A stretch of 27,980 nt of DNA from Mastigamoeba balamuthi. Taxonomy: Eukaryota; Evosea; Mastigamoebida; Mastigamoebidae. A program made the translations under genes and the position numbers. The DNA lies in assembly GCA_902651635.1 (NCBI GenBank), contig CACRSC010000013.1:980854-1008833 (forward strand). Direction: 5' to 3'. Below, piece after piece: positions 8,439 to 22,543 of the stretch (positions are counted from its first letter, which is position 1; every line of letters starts with the position of its first letter). The notes beneath the pieces are model-generated. The model did no database searches and was not told the DNA's origin. It saw only the letters and a list, made by a program, of their open reading frames with translations.

Positions 8439-9316
8439 ATGTCGCAGACGGCCGGGGAAGGCCGCGTGCGCCTGCTGCTGCGCGCGTTCTCCGGGGACGC
8501 GCCCGACGTGGTGCTCGACCTGGCGCCCGTGTCCACCGTGACCGAGGCCAAGGCGCTCCTGCGCGAGCGCATCCCGGCGCGTCCCCCGCTGGCCTCGCTG
8601 ATCCTCGTCCACCGCGGGCAGCTCCTGCCCGACCCCCTCCAGCTCCGCGACCTCTTCCCCTGCGTGCGCGCCCCCCGACCCGACCGCGCCCAGCGTTCTG
8701 CCTGACCACCCACGGCCACAACAGAGCGACGCCGTGCAACTGGTGCACGTGATAACGCGACGGCTGGACGGGCCGCGCTCCCCGAGGGGGGCGGTGCTGC
8801 AGGCCATGCGGGAGCACGGGGGAGGGGGCGACTACGGGCAGTCGGGGAGCCCGCCCGGGATGGCCCTCGCGCAGCCCGTCGACGACGCGGACTGGCGCCG
8901 CCACGCCGCGAGGCAACGCCCCCCGCGCCCGCAGAGGGTCACGCTGGCGCTGCTGCTGAAGCTGGTGTTCATCGTCTGGCTGTTCTCGTACGACGGCCCC
9001 AACCTCACGCTCGTCCTCACCGCCGTGGCGCTGGTGGTTGCGTGCGTTCTGGCTTCGGTCAAACACCCTCGTTTTGGAGTTGGGGTTTGTAACGCGGGGG
9101 GATCAATGCCGTGGAACTTGCAGGTACCAAGCCGGTTGGATCGACGGCATGCAGCCCGTGGAGCGCGCGGAGGGGGCGAGGGTGCGGGAGGGGTTCGTGG
9201 GGAGAGTGGTGCGACCCTTCTTCGAGTCCATGTCCCCGTCGTGGCAGCCTCCCCTGCCTTCTGGGAGCGAACTGGGCCAACCGCCTGCGGAAAACCCGCC
9301 GGAGTTTGCTCTGTGA
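8439..9316 (+). CDS. Herp-like ubiquitin-domain membrane protein, copy 2
   Basis: Exons 8439-8663, 8725-9041 and 9124-9316 give 244 residues. The order of parts equals that of the upstream gene: a ubiquitin-like domain (ASLILVHRGQLLPD), a linker without the poly-Gln, two hydrophobic segments (about 151-163 and 168-181), and a C-terminal FFESMSPSWQPP. Both introns interrupt the protein at positions equivalent to those of copy 1 (end of the ubiquitin-like domain in phase 0, and after the second hydrophobic segment in phase 2), which shows descent from a tandem duplication. Sequence identity is low outside the motifs, so the duplication is old. The start is the first in-frame ATG. An ATAAAAT sequence at 8418-8424 lies only about 15 bases upstream of the ATG, too close for an ordinary TATA box. 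ER membrane and ERAD function is inferred. Confidence 0.65.
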
Positions 9317-9533
9317 TTGTACACACCCACCACCACCCCCTTCTACGAGCTCGGGGGTGCACCTTCTGCCATCCCCCCGAATCAGATAAACTTGGATTCG
9401 AAGTTCTTTTTTAATTTGTGTTGTGTTCTCAGAGAGATAATTTTCTCTTTCTCGTAAATCTGCGGGGTGTTCAAACTCCCTCCCACAACGCATCGCTTTT
9501 TGTAGTCTCCTCGACCCCCGCCCGACGGACTCG

Positions 9534-12500
9534 ATGCAAGTCGACGACGTCCCGACGCCCCCGGCGAAGATCGTGGCGTCGCCCGCGGCGCTCCAGCACC
9601 TGGGCGCTGGCTCGTCCGCCGCCCCTCCGCGTCCCGCCGACTCGGACTCGGACGACCTCAGCTCCACCGCCAGCGACATCAGCGCCGTCTCGGACTACTC
9701 GCCCAATTCCCCAGAGCCCTCGCCGCGCTCCTCGCGGCACAGGTCCCCGCGCACCCCGCGCCCCGTCAACGTGCAGATGACGCCCGGGCCGCCGCGCGCG
9801 GCGCAGATGGCGCAGCTCTCTGTGATCGCGCCGGCGAACGTCATTCGTGTGCCGCCGCCCCAGCGGCGCCGCCCGTCCGACTCGGAGTCCACCAAGCGCA
9901 GGGACGACAGCAGGTCGCGCTCGTGCTCCCACAGGCGCGGGTCCTCGGCGGACTACGTGCTCGCGCTGCCCCCGCCCACCAGGCCGCCGCCGCGCCCGCC
10001 GGCCATACAGATGTCCCCACAGGTGCCGCCGCTGTCGCCGCCGCGCCCGGTGGCCCCGTCGTCGCCGCCGCTCACGCGGCTGGGCGAGCGCATGTACGAG
10101 GAGGCGCTGTGCACGGCAGAGGCAGCCGCCGCAGAGGCCCAGCAGCCGGGATTCCAGCTGCGCTCCATACCGCGGCCGTGGAACGCGCCGCAGCCGCCGC
10201 AGGAGCCGGGCGAGGCGGACGTGCAGCCCCCGCCGCCGCCGCCAGCCACAGAGCGCGCGCCAGACGCCATGGACGCGGGGGCCAGGGAGTGCCTCGACGC
10301 CCTGCACGCCGAGTTCGCTGTGGTGATGCGGCCGGAGAAGAAGATCGCGTCGCCAGGGCCCCCCGGCACGCCGCCACCGGCGGGCGCGGAGGCCGCCCGC
10401 ATGATGCGGGAGAAGATGAGGTCCGGGGGCGCCGAGGCCGCGAGCGCTGCGAGCGAGACCAGGCCGGAGAACATAGACGAGATCGACCAGTCGTGGTTCG
10501 TCGGAGATCCCCCGCCGGCCGAGGCGAGGGAGGGGCTCGTCAGCCCCGCGTTCCCCAGGCAGCTCCTCACGCAGCTCGACGACAACCTCGATCCCCCGAA
10601 GCTCCCGGATGCCCCAACCCTCAGGCCGTGAGCACAAGCCCTGCGGTGGTTGCCACGCCTCGGTGTCTGACGCCGGCGCGGATCTCCACACACAGGTCGT
10701 GGCTGAAGGTCGTCATAGAGCTCGACACGCTCAAGCCGACGGACGGCGCCAACGACCTCCTGGACGCGAGGATGGCGCTCTACGACCCCACCATCCAAGC
10801 CAAGCTCAGCGAGGACTTCTGCTTCCCCTGCCACGCGCACACGGACCTGTCGCCGAAGCCCATGTTCTCTCTGCCGCCGTGGAGGCGCGGATCGAGTGTC
10901 TGGGCGCTGCTGAGGGTGTACAGGGAGTTTCCCGAGCGCAAGAGGGCGCCTGGGGCCGAGCCGCTTGCCCGCATCCTGGGGTGCGCCGTGTTCGAGATCG
11001 TCGGAGAGGAGGGGCAGGTTTTCTACGGCCAGCAAACGGGAACGATGCTCAAAACCGACCTGCGCGACCAGAAGTCGCTGTTCCAGCTGATCGCGGACAT
11101 AAGGGTACCATGCCCACTAAGGTGTCTTCCCTGTGAACTCACGTCGTTGTTGGTCTTTCAGGACATGAAGAAGAAGGGGGCAAAATCCGAGGCTAAGAAG
11201 ATCGTCCCCCTGGCACTGAGGATCAACGTGCAGAAGCCGAAGATTCGGCCAGGCTCCGCATTCCTCGACCCGATGTGGCAACCCGTGAAGGAGGTCGCAA
11301 AGCTGTCCTGCACAGAGGTATCGAACATCCTTCGATCTCTTTCTCAATTGATTTCACAGCTTCTCAATCGGACCAAATCGGATTTGGACCTCGACGACGC
11401 ACGACTCCGCTCGGTCTTCCTCGTCTAACGCCGCTGCCTACAGTTGAAGAGGAGTTTGGGGCTCTCGGCGAAGAAGGAGTCGGGGGAGGTCACGGAAATC
11501 CCGGTCGCGCAGCAAGAACTGTTCGGGTTCCCAACGACGGCCCAGAGGGCGTTTACGAACCTCATGTACATCTACCCGGAGCACGTGCGCACAAGGGTCA
11601 TCTTATCGGCTGCCAACACCACTACTCGCAGCTCGTTCTCCCGAAGCTGAAAAGGAAGCTCAACCTGTGCATCACTGTATATTTCAGAGACATGGACACC
11701 CCTTTCGAGCAGGAGGTCATATTGCTCGTTCACACCGCCGACTCTAAACACTCTCTAGAGCGGGCAGCAAGACGGGTGCCTTTCCGTCTTCTTTCGGTAC
11801 CACAAGGCGGAGCTTCAGCGGTGTGCCACGACAGCGATACGGAGGGAGAGGGAGTTCCATTTGATGGTACCAATAGTTTGTCTTCAATCGGGCTGACACG
11901 CTTTCCAGGAAGAGATCAAGCTCAGGCTGCCGCTCCCGATCAGCAGGCATCACCACCTGCTGTTCATTTTCAGGCACATCCCTTCGGAGGGAGTACAGGG
12001 CGCGCTGGTATGTCGTTCTCTAGTGTTGTCTATTCCTCAACTCTACCTCTCAGGAGTCGACCAAGCACATCTGGTTTTCTGTCATGCCCTTGAGGAACAA
12101 GTACGGCGGAGTCATGTGTGCCGACGTGCGCGTACTCCCCGTGTTCCCAGGGCCTCCGCCGCACAACTACACCGCGCTTCTCCTCCAGCAGGTCGACTGC
12201 CTCTTAATCTCGCATCACTGAACAGACTTGCATCAGGAGGCGCCCGCCGATTCCAACCTCCGCCTCAGGATTCACCTGGTCTCGAGCGTCTACCCCCAGG
12301 ACGAGTCCCTGTCGCGCTTCTTCCAGGAGATCGCGCCTCCGGCGTACACTGCCGCCCGCATCGACGACATGATGTCGCAGGCGTTGATGGCACTGCAGCT
12401 CGTGAGGCCGGACATGCTGTTGAAGCACTGCGCGACGATCCTGCGCCGCCTCCTCGCAGCGTTCTGTTACAAGCCCGCGGGGAGAACGCAAACGAACCTC

Positions 12501-15500
12501 GTACGCGGTCTGTGCATGACGCTCAAGAGCCTGTCTTCGGCGTCTCCTGGCTCTCCTCCCCGGCATCCCGAGCTTGTGCAGTTCATTGCGTACGAGCTGA
12601 GGAACGTGAACACCGAGAAGAGCGTGGCACCTTGGGAGATCTTCGAGGGGCTCGGTAGTGCGTTCGCGTTCTTCCTTCGCTCGACAGCGCAGGTGCCTTG
12701 GGCGGAACGATGCTTCCCCTCCGGTTTGTCTGACTATCGATGTTGTGACAGCAAAAGGAAAACCACACGGTGGAGGAGTCGGTGCTCGGAAACACCTGGT
12801 TCATCATCGAGGCTATTTCCAAGTCTCTGATCATGGAGCTCGCGAAGCTGGGGCGCCTGAACCGTATGCTGCTGCAACTCAGCCAATTCTCAAATCAGTC
12901 TCGTAGAGCCCGGCAGAAACAAGTGGCTCAGCGACGAAGCGGAAAGGTGGGGACCTTTCAGTGAGAGTCTGATCACAATCGCTGAGTACCTTGGCATCTG
13001 GACGTCCGAGGCCGTGGAGAGGTTTGCCCTGCTTCCCTCACACTCCTGACTCCGCAGCGCGACAGGGGGAAAATCAGCCTCGATGGAAACGCCGCCCTCG
13101 CCTTCTTCATCCGCGACGCCTTCCACTTCTATTCCAGAGGCATTCTGGTCACGATGGTTCGCCATTAGTGGCCGATGCAGATGCACATACTGACACCCGT
13201 TTTGTAGGCGAGGTCCTATGTGGAACCGATACACAGGACCGCACTTGATAGCAAGACGCTCTCAGTTGCTGCGATATCGTGCCTCCACCACGTCGTTCTG
13301 GAGTTCTTGACGATCCTGTCTGAAGCGGACTGCTTGCTGGAGCTCAGCACTCCTCTACCGGAGGATCCGGCCCTTCACCTGCACAACTCGTGGTTCGCAT
13401 CAACTTGTCTTCGCATTCATTCCTATGCACTCAAAGCCAACCCGCAGGATCAACCCGCTCATGACCCTAATCGTCGACACCGCGATCCCCACTCTCATTA
13501 CACCGTTCCCCGACGTCAGAATACGGGTATTGCGCTCTTCAACAAGTGCCACATGGATTTCTAACGAGCCCGCAGGCCCTCGGAATGCTGTTCAACCTCC
13601 TCGTCAAGCTCGACGACCGGTACGTGCGCCTCGGAAAGAAGAACGCCCGCAAGGACATCGCCCAGCTCTTCTTCCCGATCCTCTCGACCGCCATCGCCAA
13701 CCGCATGTGGTGGCCGCGATGGAAGGAGATCGCGTCATCAGCAGAGCGCCAGGCGCTCCTCTCCATCATCCTGTATTCGCTCGAGTACATCGGTAGCGGG
13801 ACGCTCCTTGCCTGGTGGAACAGCGAGTCGACACAGCACCTCAGTTTAGTGCTCGACGTTCTGATGACCGCGGTGCGCACGTTCGACTGGAGATCGCTCG
13901 AGTCCCTGTTCCCCGTCCTCAGGACCTCTAGACGCAAGCTCTTTGACGACGCGTGCTCCTTCTGCCCTGCCGCGGCCGGTCTGACGCGCGCGCCGTCACC
14001 CATCTCGCCCGAGTCAGAGCGCACGTCCATCTCCGGGGCCATGGCCACCATCCGCAAGCAGAGCTTGTTCCTTACGGGAACAAAGAGCCTCCGCCTGTTC
14101 ACGGACCGCTTTAGGGACAAGGCGTACCCGCCGATGCCGCAGTTCGAGGGCAAGGCTCCCGCCTCGCCTGTGAACTCTCCTGGGGAGGTCGAGGACGAGG
14201 ACATTGTGCTCGGAAGCGGAGTGGGGCGCTCCCACAAGTTCCTCAGCGAGCCGGAGGCGCGCCTGACCTGTGGCGACGCTATTGCGGCGGTCCTCAACAC
14301 GCTCGAGCTCTTCCTGTCGTTCCTGGACAGCGGGTCCTCACGGCAGGCGAAGAAGCTGCAAGGCGAGGCGCTCAGCGTGCTTATCGCGTGCCTGCGCGGC
14401 GACCACACGCAAAGGTTCCTCGGGCACCTGTTTCCCGTCGTCAGGTGCTACATCGTCACGCACCGCAACGTGGTCCTGTCGCCCGACACCCGCCACTGCG
14501 AGGACCTGTGCCGCGAGCTGCTCCGGTTCTGCAACTCTCCCACCGATGACGAGAGGAAGCAGGCCATCGCCACGCTGTTTGTTCTGTGCAGGTCCGAGTA
14601 TAAGGAGACGGGCGCAATCGACCGCGTGTGGCTGTCATGCATCAAGGCCAACGCGGTGCACGCGTCTCGCGACACGTCGAAGCTGGCGCAGTCGCTGCAG
14701 TCTCTGGCGTACTACGCGAGGTGTCCGGAGCCGGCGGCCGCGCCCGCCTCGCCTGTGATGGGCAACAAGAGGAAGAAGGAGTACGGCGCACTGATGGACC
14801 AGCAGCTCCTCAGAGACATCGGAGGCTACTGCGAGTGGATCGGCGAGGCCGTCACGAGGTGCCCTCCGACCCTCGAGCCCGGCGCGGACGCGGAGGAGGC
14901 CTCCCTGTCTCTGCGTGGCGTGGTGGCACAGGCGGAGCAGAACGACGTTCTGAGGGGCGTTCTGCGGCAGCACATCGCCGAGGCTCCTGTGCCGCATTTC
15001 AAGTTCGACGTGTCCGCCGATGACCTCGACACCATGTGGTCGCTCGTCGATACGTGCCTGACCCACTTCAAGTCGACCATGAAGATCGAAGAGACGAAGA
15101 AAGACAGTGCGCCAACTGCCTCGCCTCTCTGTCCTTCAGTTTAATTGCTGCCCGCAGTCCACTCGAAGCTGGTCGCGGCGTTCTACTCCAAGGTCGACGC
15201 TCTGTTGGAGCACCTCGGCAATCTCTCTGGCGTCAACCAGCTGGAGCTGCTGGACGACCACCGGCCCCCCGTGAAGGCGGCGTTCCGGCGCCTGACGTTC
15301 TTCGAGAGTGTCCTCGTCGAGGCCAAAATCCAGGGGTTCCCCGACCCCACGCGCCCAGGGATGGCTGAGTGCGAGACCAAGTACCGCAAGGTCTTCTTGC
15401 TGATGGAGAACAAGAGCTCGACGCCACTGCGCGCCCCGCGACCCCGCAGCATCCTCATCATCGACAAGAAGAGCCTCTTCGCCCAGAACATACAGGAGTT

Positions 15501-17150
15501 CTGCACGAGGCTGATGACCATCAACTCGAACCACGGTCAGTTGCGGCGCATGCGCGAGATTGGCGGCGACACCGACACTGCGCTCGCCTTGCAGTTCGAG
15601 ATCGCCAAGGAGCACCGAGGGACTCCGGAGCTGTTCTTCAGCTGCCTCCATGACCTAGCAGCAGCACACCGCGACGCGGGCAACTTCGTGGAGGCGGGCA
15701 TGTGCGAGGTGTTCGCCGCCCGCGTGATGCTGGATACCACCGGGTCCTCCCTCCCCGTCAGGCTCGATGCCATTCGCCTCGAGCGCCTCTACCCGCCGCT
15801 CGCTCACTGGAAGGAGGGACTTCAGAGGTTCAAGATCGCTGGGGGGTCAGAGGCTCTGACATCGGAGCACCTGCTGTCGTCTGTCCACAGCGCCGTGGAC
15901 TTCCTCAAGAAGGCCGAGTACTACGAGTTTTGTGTCACCCTCCTCGAGACAGTGATCCCGCTGTTCGCCTCCCGCAACGAGACGCTGCGCCTTGCCGAGA
16001 CGCACCAGATGATCCACGAACTGTATGTGACGCTGCACAAGCGAGTACGAGCACCCCCCCTCCCCCCGCGCTGCTGCTCGGATTCGTGCGTTTTGCTCAC
16101 GTCCTTTTCGTTCACGTATCAGAACGAAGCGAGGCTGTTGGGGAACTTCCTTCGTGTCGGCTTCTACGGAAAGCCGTTTGGCACCCTCGACGGCCACGAG
16201 TACGTCTACCAGGAGAAGCCCGGCGTGCACCTGTTCAAGTTCACCGAGGAGCTCGCGGCAAGGTTTCACAGCATGGGTGAGGTTGTCGTGCTGGACTCGA
16301 CCCAGAGCATACCAGAGAACACCGAAGATGGCCGCATGTACATACAGGTCACGGCGCTCAAGCCGTACTTCACCCGCGAGCAGCTCGCCTCGCACCCCAC
16401 GGTGTTCTCCCGCAACGCCGTCATCCGTACGGCCGTCGGATTGTGTGACGCACCTGACGGCGGCTCACGCAGGGAGCTTCGCCTACGAGACGCCGTTCAC
16501 GAAGACCGCAGGGAAGTCGCAGTCTGACGACATCAGGGAGCAGTGGAAGAGGAAGGTGATCATCCGCACGGAGGAGACGTTCCCCAGCGTGCTGAAGCGC
16601 CACCTCGTCTCGGAGAAGACCACGCAGGAGCTCTCCCCCATCGAGAACGCCGTGGAGACGCTCGAGCGCAGGACCAACGACCTCCGCGAGGAAATCGAGA
16701 AGATCGGGGCGGACACGGCCAATGCGGCGCACCTCCCGCCGCTCCTGCGCCTCCTACAGGGCAGTCTGCGCACACGTACGCAAAGCCGCTTGTGCAGTAC
16801 TCCAGTTCTGAGCCGTGCTCGCAGAGGTCAACGCCGGAGTGTTCGAGTACTTTAACGCGTTCCTCGGGAAGAACGCGCCGGTGTCGAGCCCCGAGGAAGA
16901 AAACTACCACGACCACAAGAAGAGGCTGAGGTCGGTGCTGCGTGACTTCTGCCGCGTGTGCAAGCGTGGGCTCGGGGTTCTGAGGGACGTGATGAACAGC
17001 GACACGGCGGGAGCGCAGTCACAGGAGTACTACAGCATGAACGCGGAGCTGCGGGCGTCGTTCCAGGAGCTCGAAAAACTCGTCGATTCCAAGAAAGACC
17101 GTCACACGTCGTCTTCGTCTACGACCCACTCGTCCAAGTTCTCGCTGTAA
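9534..17150 (+). CDS. DOCK-family (zizimin-like, C/D class) guanine nucleotide exchange factor
   Basis: A Rho-family GTPase activator predicted to load Rac or Cdc42 and drive actin remodelling. Nineteen exons join to 6609 nt (2202 residues): 9534-10627, 10696-11104, 11162-11317, 11444-11584, 11632-11715, 11768-11866, 11909-12007, 12054-12191, 12237-12692, 12752-12863, 12907-13021, 13066-13156, 13208-13392, 13448-13526, 13576-15106, 15158-16044, 16123-16426, 16473-16763, 16813-17150. Residues 1-365 are Pro/Ser-rich and disordered, with no SH3 domain. A DOCK-C/D-like N-terminal module (MALYDP, SEDF) follows. DHR-1, a lipid-binding C2 domain, spans about 590-735 (NLMYIYPE, EEIKLRLP, HHHLLFIFRHIPSEG). 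The middle is Armadillo-like. DHR-2, the exchange domain, spans about 1750-2170 (RVGFYG, FAYETPFT, EQWKRK, ELSPIENA, LQGTVLAEVNAG, with the valine-bearing nucleotide-sensor segment). The longer intron 11318-11443 and the donor at 11585 are the least certain splice calls. Confidence 0.9.
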
Positions 17151-17540
17151 TCGGTGTTGTTGTTTAAACAGTCTCGTCCTCCTCCTTCACTCACTTTCCC
17201 TCTCGGTTATGCACCCACTTGAAACTGAACTGAGCTTAGTCATTGATAGAAAGCGGGACAGTGAAGGGAATGAATAGACTGTGCCCGATGATGTGCTTCC
17301 AGTTTGACGTTCGTTACTGCCTATTAGACCGATTCCCGCATTGCAGGAGTTTTCTTTCTCTGAAACATGCCAAACAAATTTATTGCGCATAAAAATCACG
17401 AGCGGTTGACAGCCATTATTTAACCTTGACTGCCAATTGTGTTGCTCAGGCTGTCCGATTTCATGCACCGTGAGACGGAGGCGGCATGTGATGCCGGATC
17501 TCGCGGGATGAAATCGGAGACCAGATATTGTGTGCGCAAG
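17151..17540. other. Intergenic, DOCK 3' side to SAM-gene promoter
   Basis: No gene is supported. CATAAAAATC at about 17389 could serve as an A-rich 3' processing signal for the DOCK gene, but this is weak. An open frame antisense to the next gene runs into this area and shows no family features. Confidence 0.5.
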
Positions 17541-17548
17541 TATAAAAA
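17541..17548 (+). promoter_or_regulatory. TATA box of the SAM-domain gene
   Basis: TATAAAAA, the best TATA match in the window, lies about 55-60 bases upstream of the ATG at 17602. Confidence 0.55.
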
Positions 17549-17601
17549 GATTGAATACACACTGTCAGTAGTGCAATAACCGCCCTGGTTCCCCCCTGCG
17601 G

Positions 17602-18839
17602 ATGTCGTTCCCCATCTACCCCTCCCGGACCGGCTACCTGTTCGTGCACCTGGACACGCACTCGGAGCCCATCGCGATGGACATATCCATGTGGAACTGG
17701 TCCGCCCCGCCGGGCGTCTACGACCGCTTCACGTGCAGCGTGATGCCCCCGGACCAGCGCTACCCGCCCCACGTCCGCCAGTGGTCGGTGCCCGACGTCT
17801 CCGCGTGGCTCTCGCGCGTCGGCCTCTCGGACATCGCCCCGGCGCTGGCCGAGGCGGGCGTCGACGGCGAGGTGCTGGTGGAGCTGTCGGACGCGGACCT
17901 CGAGAAGGAGCACGTACGGCTGGGCCCGCGGATCAAGTTCATGCGGCGCAGGATGGAGCTGATGGAGTGCACCAAGGCCTCGGAGATGACCGTCACCGTC
18001 GACCAGGACGCGGCGTCGCTGCGCGCGTGCTACCAGGCCATCCTGGCGAGGTCGATCCTGCCCAAGGCGGCGCTCGTGGTCTTCGCCTCGCACAGGCAGT
18101 GGCGCGGCAGGAACAACGGCGACCAGCGCCCGATGTTCCCCAACGGCACGCCGCTCTTCGCCGTCGAGATGTCCGACGTCCGCCTGACGTCCTTCTCCAA
18201 CGGCTCCTCGGTCGGCGAGCGCCGCGACACCTCCAACATCACGCTGATGTTCCCGAGGTTCTCCATACACGCGCTCGCGCTCTCCGACTGCCGGCACCCG
18301 GACCTGCTCGAGCGGGTGCTGCTGGTCGGCAGGCACGACATCGAGCTGTGGAGGACCCGCCTGGAAGAGGCCGTGGCCGCCGTGGCCAGCACGAGGCAGA
18401 GCGCCAGGAACGCGCCCGCAGACGACGAGGTCGCGGAGCGGGCGGCCAGGCAGCGGGCCGACGCCGCCATGTCGGAGCTGGTCGACGTGGCCCCGGGGTT
18501 CACGCTCGACCAGAACGCGGTGCTCACGCAGTGGGGCAGCTCGATTGTGTGGTCGACGGCAAACCACAAGGTCCGCTCAGTGTGAACAGCAGCGCCCTCA
18601 CCAGCACACTGACAGCCGCGCACCGTACACAGTGCTTCCCCAAGGAGTTCAAGGACACGGTGCGAACCATGCTGCTGACGATCAACAGGATGGGCAAGAG
18701 CTGGCCGTCGCTGCCATCGAGCGTGCTACACCACGTGTTCTGGCTGCTGAGCACACGATACACCGCCAATCCCCTTGCGCAGTGGAGGCTCCCGGCATCC
18801 GTTCTTTCAGCGCGGGCAAACGACGACGACGATGACTAA
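17602..18839 (+). CDS. SAM-domain protein with C-terminal F-box-like segment
   Basis: Exons 17602-18570 and 18633-18839 (62-nt intron, CACTGAC branch) give 391 residues. Residues about 60-122 form a SAM domain: W-V-DV-AWL, VGL, a G-DG-VL-EL-D-DL core, and RIKFMRR at the end. SAM domains mediate protein-protein association. The middle (about 140-245) is a globular region of unknown type, followed by an Ala/Arg-rich helix. Exon 2 encodes an H-K-CFP-EF motif, a conserved TVRTMLL helix, and a short LPSSVLHHVFWLL segment resembling the start of an F-box. Similar FP-F...LP-VL tails occur in many amoebozoan regulatory proteins, as I recall; the assignment is tentative. The acidic poly-Asp end is at 18837. 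Function might be adaptor or ubiquitin-ligase recruitment, but that is inference. The start is the first ATG after the TATA box. Confidence 0.75.
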
Positions 18840-19187
18840 CGAAGATCGCGTTTGCCCCCTGCTGGGGCTTGCACGCAGCACCCAAACAACAGTTCTCGAA
18901 TTTGCTCTTCGTCCGGGTACTATGTGCAATCGATAATGAATTGGTTGTAGAGTGCATGATGAGCACGTTGCATAGCATATCATAGTTGGAACCTCATCGA
19001 AATGCAGTGGTGCTTGAAGTTGCAGTAGAGAGGGGACAAAATCGAACACAAATGGGAAAAATATGCAAAAATGCGAGACGAAGATATGTTGGTCTCGTTA
19101 CATCACGAGGGCGCCCGGATTGATCCACAACACCCTGCACTTTGTTGTGAGAAGGCCAGTCAACCAACCGCCACCACCGCAAGCAGA
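18840..19187. other. Intergenic between SAM-domain and START-domain genes
   Basis: Moderately A/T-rich, with no supported ORF or RNA. It presumably holds the 3' UTR of the upstream gene and the promoter of the downstream one; no clear TATA box or AATAAA was found. Confidence 0.5.
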
Positions 19188-20083
19188 ATGTCCGACGGGT
19201 CCGTCATTGCCGAGGCTCCCACCCCCACGACGGCAGAGCAGTACAACAGGGTCATCGATGACATCCTTTCGTGGGCCAAGAGCGTCGAGGACATCGACAC
19301 CCACTGGATCCCCGTGAAAGTTAGTGGTGTTGACCTGTGAGTGTCTTCTTTTTCCCCTCGCTGACCCCACCGCCACTCAAATTCGGCGTTCTTTTGTTTG
19401 TTCCGGGCTTTCTTCAGTCGCGAGAGGCAGGGCTCGAACACGCCGTTCATCAGGATAGAGGTCACCATCAACAAGCCCATAGAGGTGGTGTCCGCGTTCC
19501 TGCGTTCGACAAACGAGAGCGAGCGCCGCAAAATCGACCCCGATCTGGCCTTCGTGCATCCCGGATAAATCCCCTGGCTCCCCCCTTACACGCAGGATTT
19601 CGCAGATCAAGGCGTACCCTGTCCCGGGAGCGCCTGCCGATCGCGACCTCAAGCTGCTGCATCAGCGTGTGAAGCTTCCCTGGCCTGTGTCGGCGCGAGA
19701 CAGCTTCACGGTGAGCGGCGTTGTTGGTACGTGCCTCCATTTGATTCTGCCCAATTCATGACCTCTGATGTCGTTTTTTCAGGGGACGGAGACAAGATGT
19801 ATGTGCTGTCGGGGTCTGTCAACGACACGACAAGGGCCCCGCACGATAAGAGCGCGGTGCGCAGCTTCGTCAAAATGGCGGAGATTATGACAGCCCAGGG
19901 CCAGTGCACGCACCTCGTCCGTCTGATCACTGTTGGTGAGAACAATCCAGCCATTCTTCATCCTTATTCTCAAGTACGGTGACAACAGACCCAAGGGGAA
20001 ACATCCCCATCATGCTCGTCAACGCGAAGAAGGGTGAGAACGCCAACCGCGCTCTCCAGCTCAAGAAACTGCTTGAGCAGTGA
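19188..20083 (+). CDS. START-domain lipid-binding protein
   Basis: Five exons (19188-19336, 19418-19553, 19606-19726, 19783-19935, 19989-20083) join in phase to 217 residues. Nearly the whole protein is one START (StAR-related lipid transfer) domain, a helix-grip fold with a hydrophobic pocket for sterols, phospholipids or ceramide. Supporting features are the substitution-type segment NKPIEVVSAFL, RRKIDPDL, LLHQRVKLPWPVSARD (equivalent to the family's WP-S-RD), a YVLSG strand, and THLVRLITVDPRGNIP before the C-terminal helix. It is about the usual size for a stand-alone START domain and has no signal peptide or membrane segment, so a soluble lipid carrier is likely. The ligand cannot be read from the sequence. 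Intron 2 uses the second of two close AG acceptors (19605), because only that keeps the phase. The start is the first ATG in frame. Confidence 0.8.
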
Positions 20084-20772
20084 ACAGCTAGCTCTCTGGC
20101 ATTTTTCTCAGGTCGCGACGGCCGTGGCATTATTCAATGCATGTGCGTATCTGATGTGTGAATCAAGAATTCGGAGTGTAGGGTGTCAAGCTGGTGGAAT
20201 TGGCATATGTGGTTCCTTTTTGGCTTGCTACTTAATGCACACGGGCAGAGAAACACCGAACTTCCAATCTATACCTGAAGGTCAGGTCTCTGGATGACTG
20301 ATTTCGGGAATTGGAACCGAAAGGTGAAAGGCACCTTGCCCCTCGGTACTATTGTGCCTTCCTGGCGGCAGAGCCAGGATCGCACAGGCCAGCCCTGTTG
20401 CATCCTGCGTGCCAGATCCTCGCCGAGGCCGAAGACTGGAGGAGCTTGCAGTTGGTGCGCCTGGACTGAGCAACGGAGGGCTGCCACGTGGGGACAGGCA
20501 ATGGAGGGGGATGCCTCGTAGCCGAGGAATCTCCCGATTTCCCGGCATTATCATTGGCCAGCATACTTGCTATCAACAGCGAGGGGGAGGCTCAAAGAAG
20601 ACACTTAACAGCCGGAAAAGTGTTGTTGCAGAAACACACTGTTTATTGGTTGGCTGCCAAGGCGAGAAGAGTTGCCCAACACGGTTGAAAGCTCCTCCTA
20701 ACCCGCCTCAACACCCGACCGTTTTGGACCCACGGGGTACACTGAACACCGAGGTCCGGTGCGGGGGCTTGC
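20084..20772. other. Intergenic between convergent START and actin genes
   Basis: Open frames exist on both strands but none shows motifs, splice logic or codon patterns of a gene. It likely contains the 3' UTRs of the START gene (plus) and actin (minus). Confidence 0.5.
20642..20647 (-). terminator. Possible polyadenylation signal of actin
   Basis: AATAAA on the minus strand (TTTATT here) lies about 125 bases after the actin stop codon. Sequence and position only. Confidence 0.3.

Positions 20773-22543
<1,771 letters not shown>

Noticed and set aside
9471-10691. About 400-codon antisense frame opposite the DOCK N-terminus
   Set aside because: Arg/Gly/Ala-rich low-complexity translation typical of a shadow frame; the sense strand continues into the recognised DOCK domains.
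20352-20760. Open frame between the START gene and actin
   Set aside because: No motif, no convincing start context, and it continues antisense into actin; best explained by chance in GC-rich sequence.
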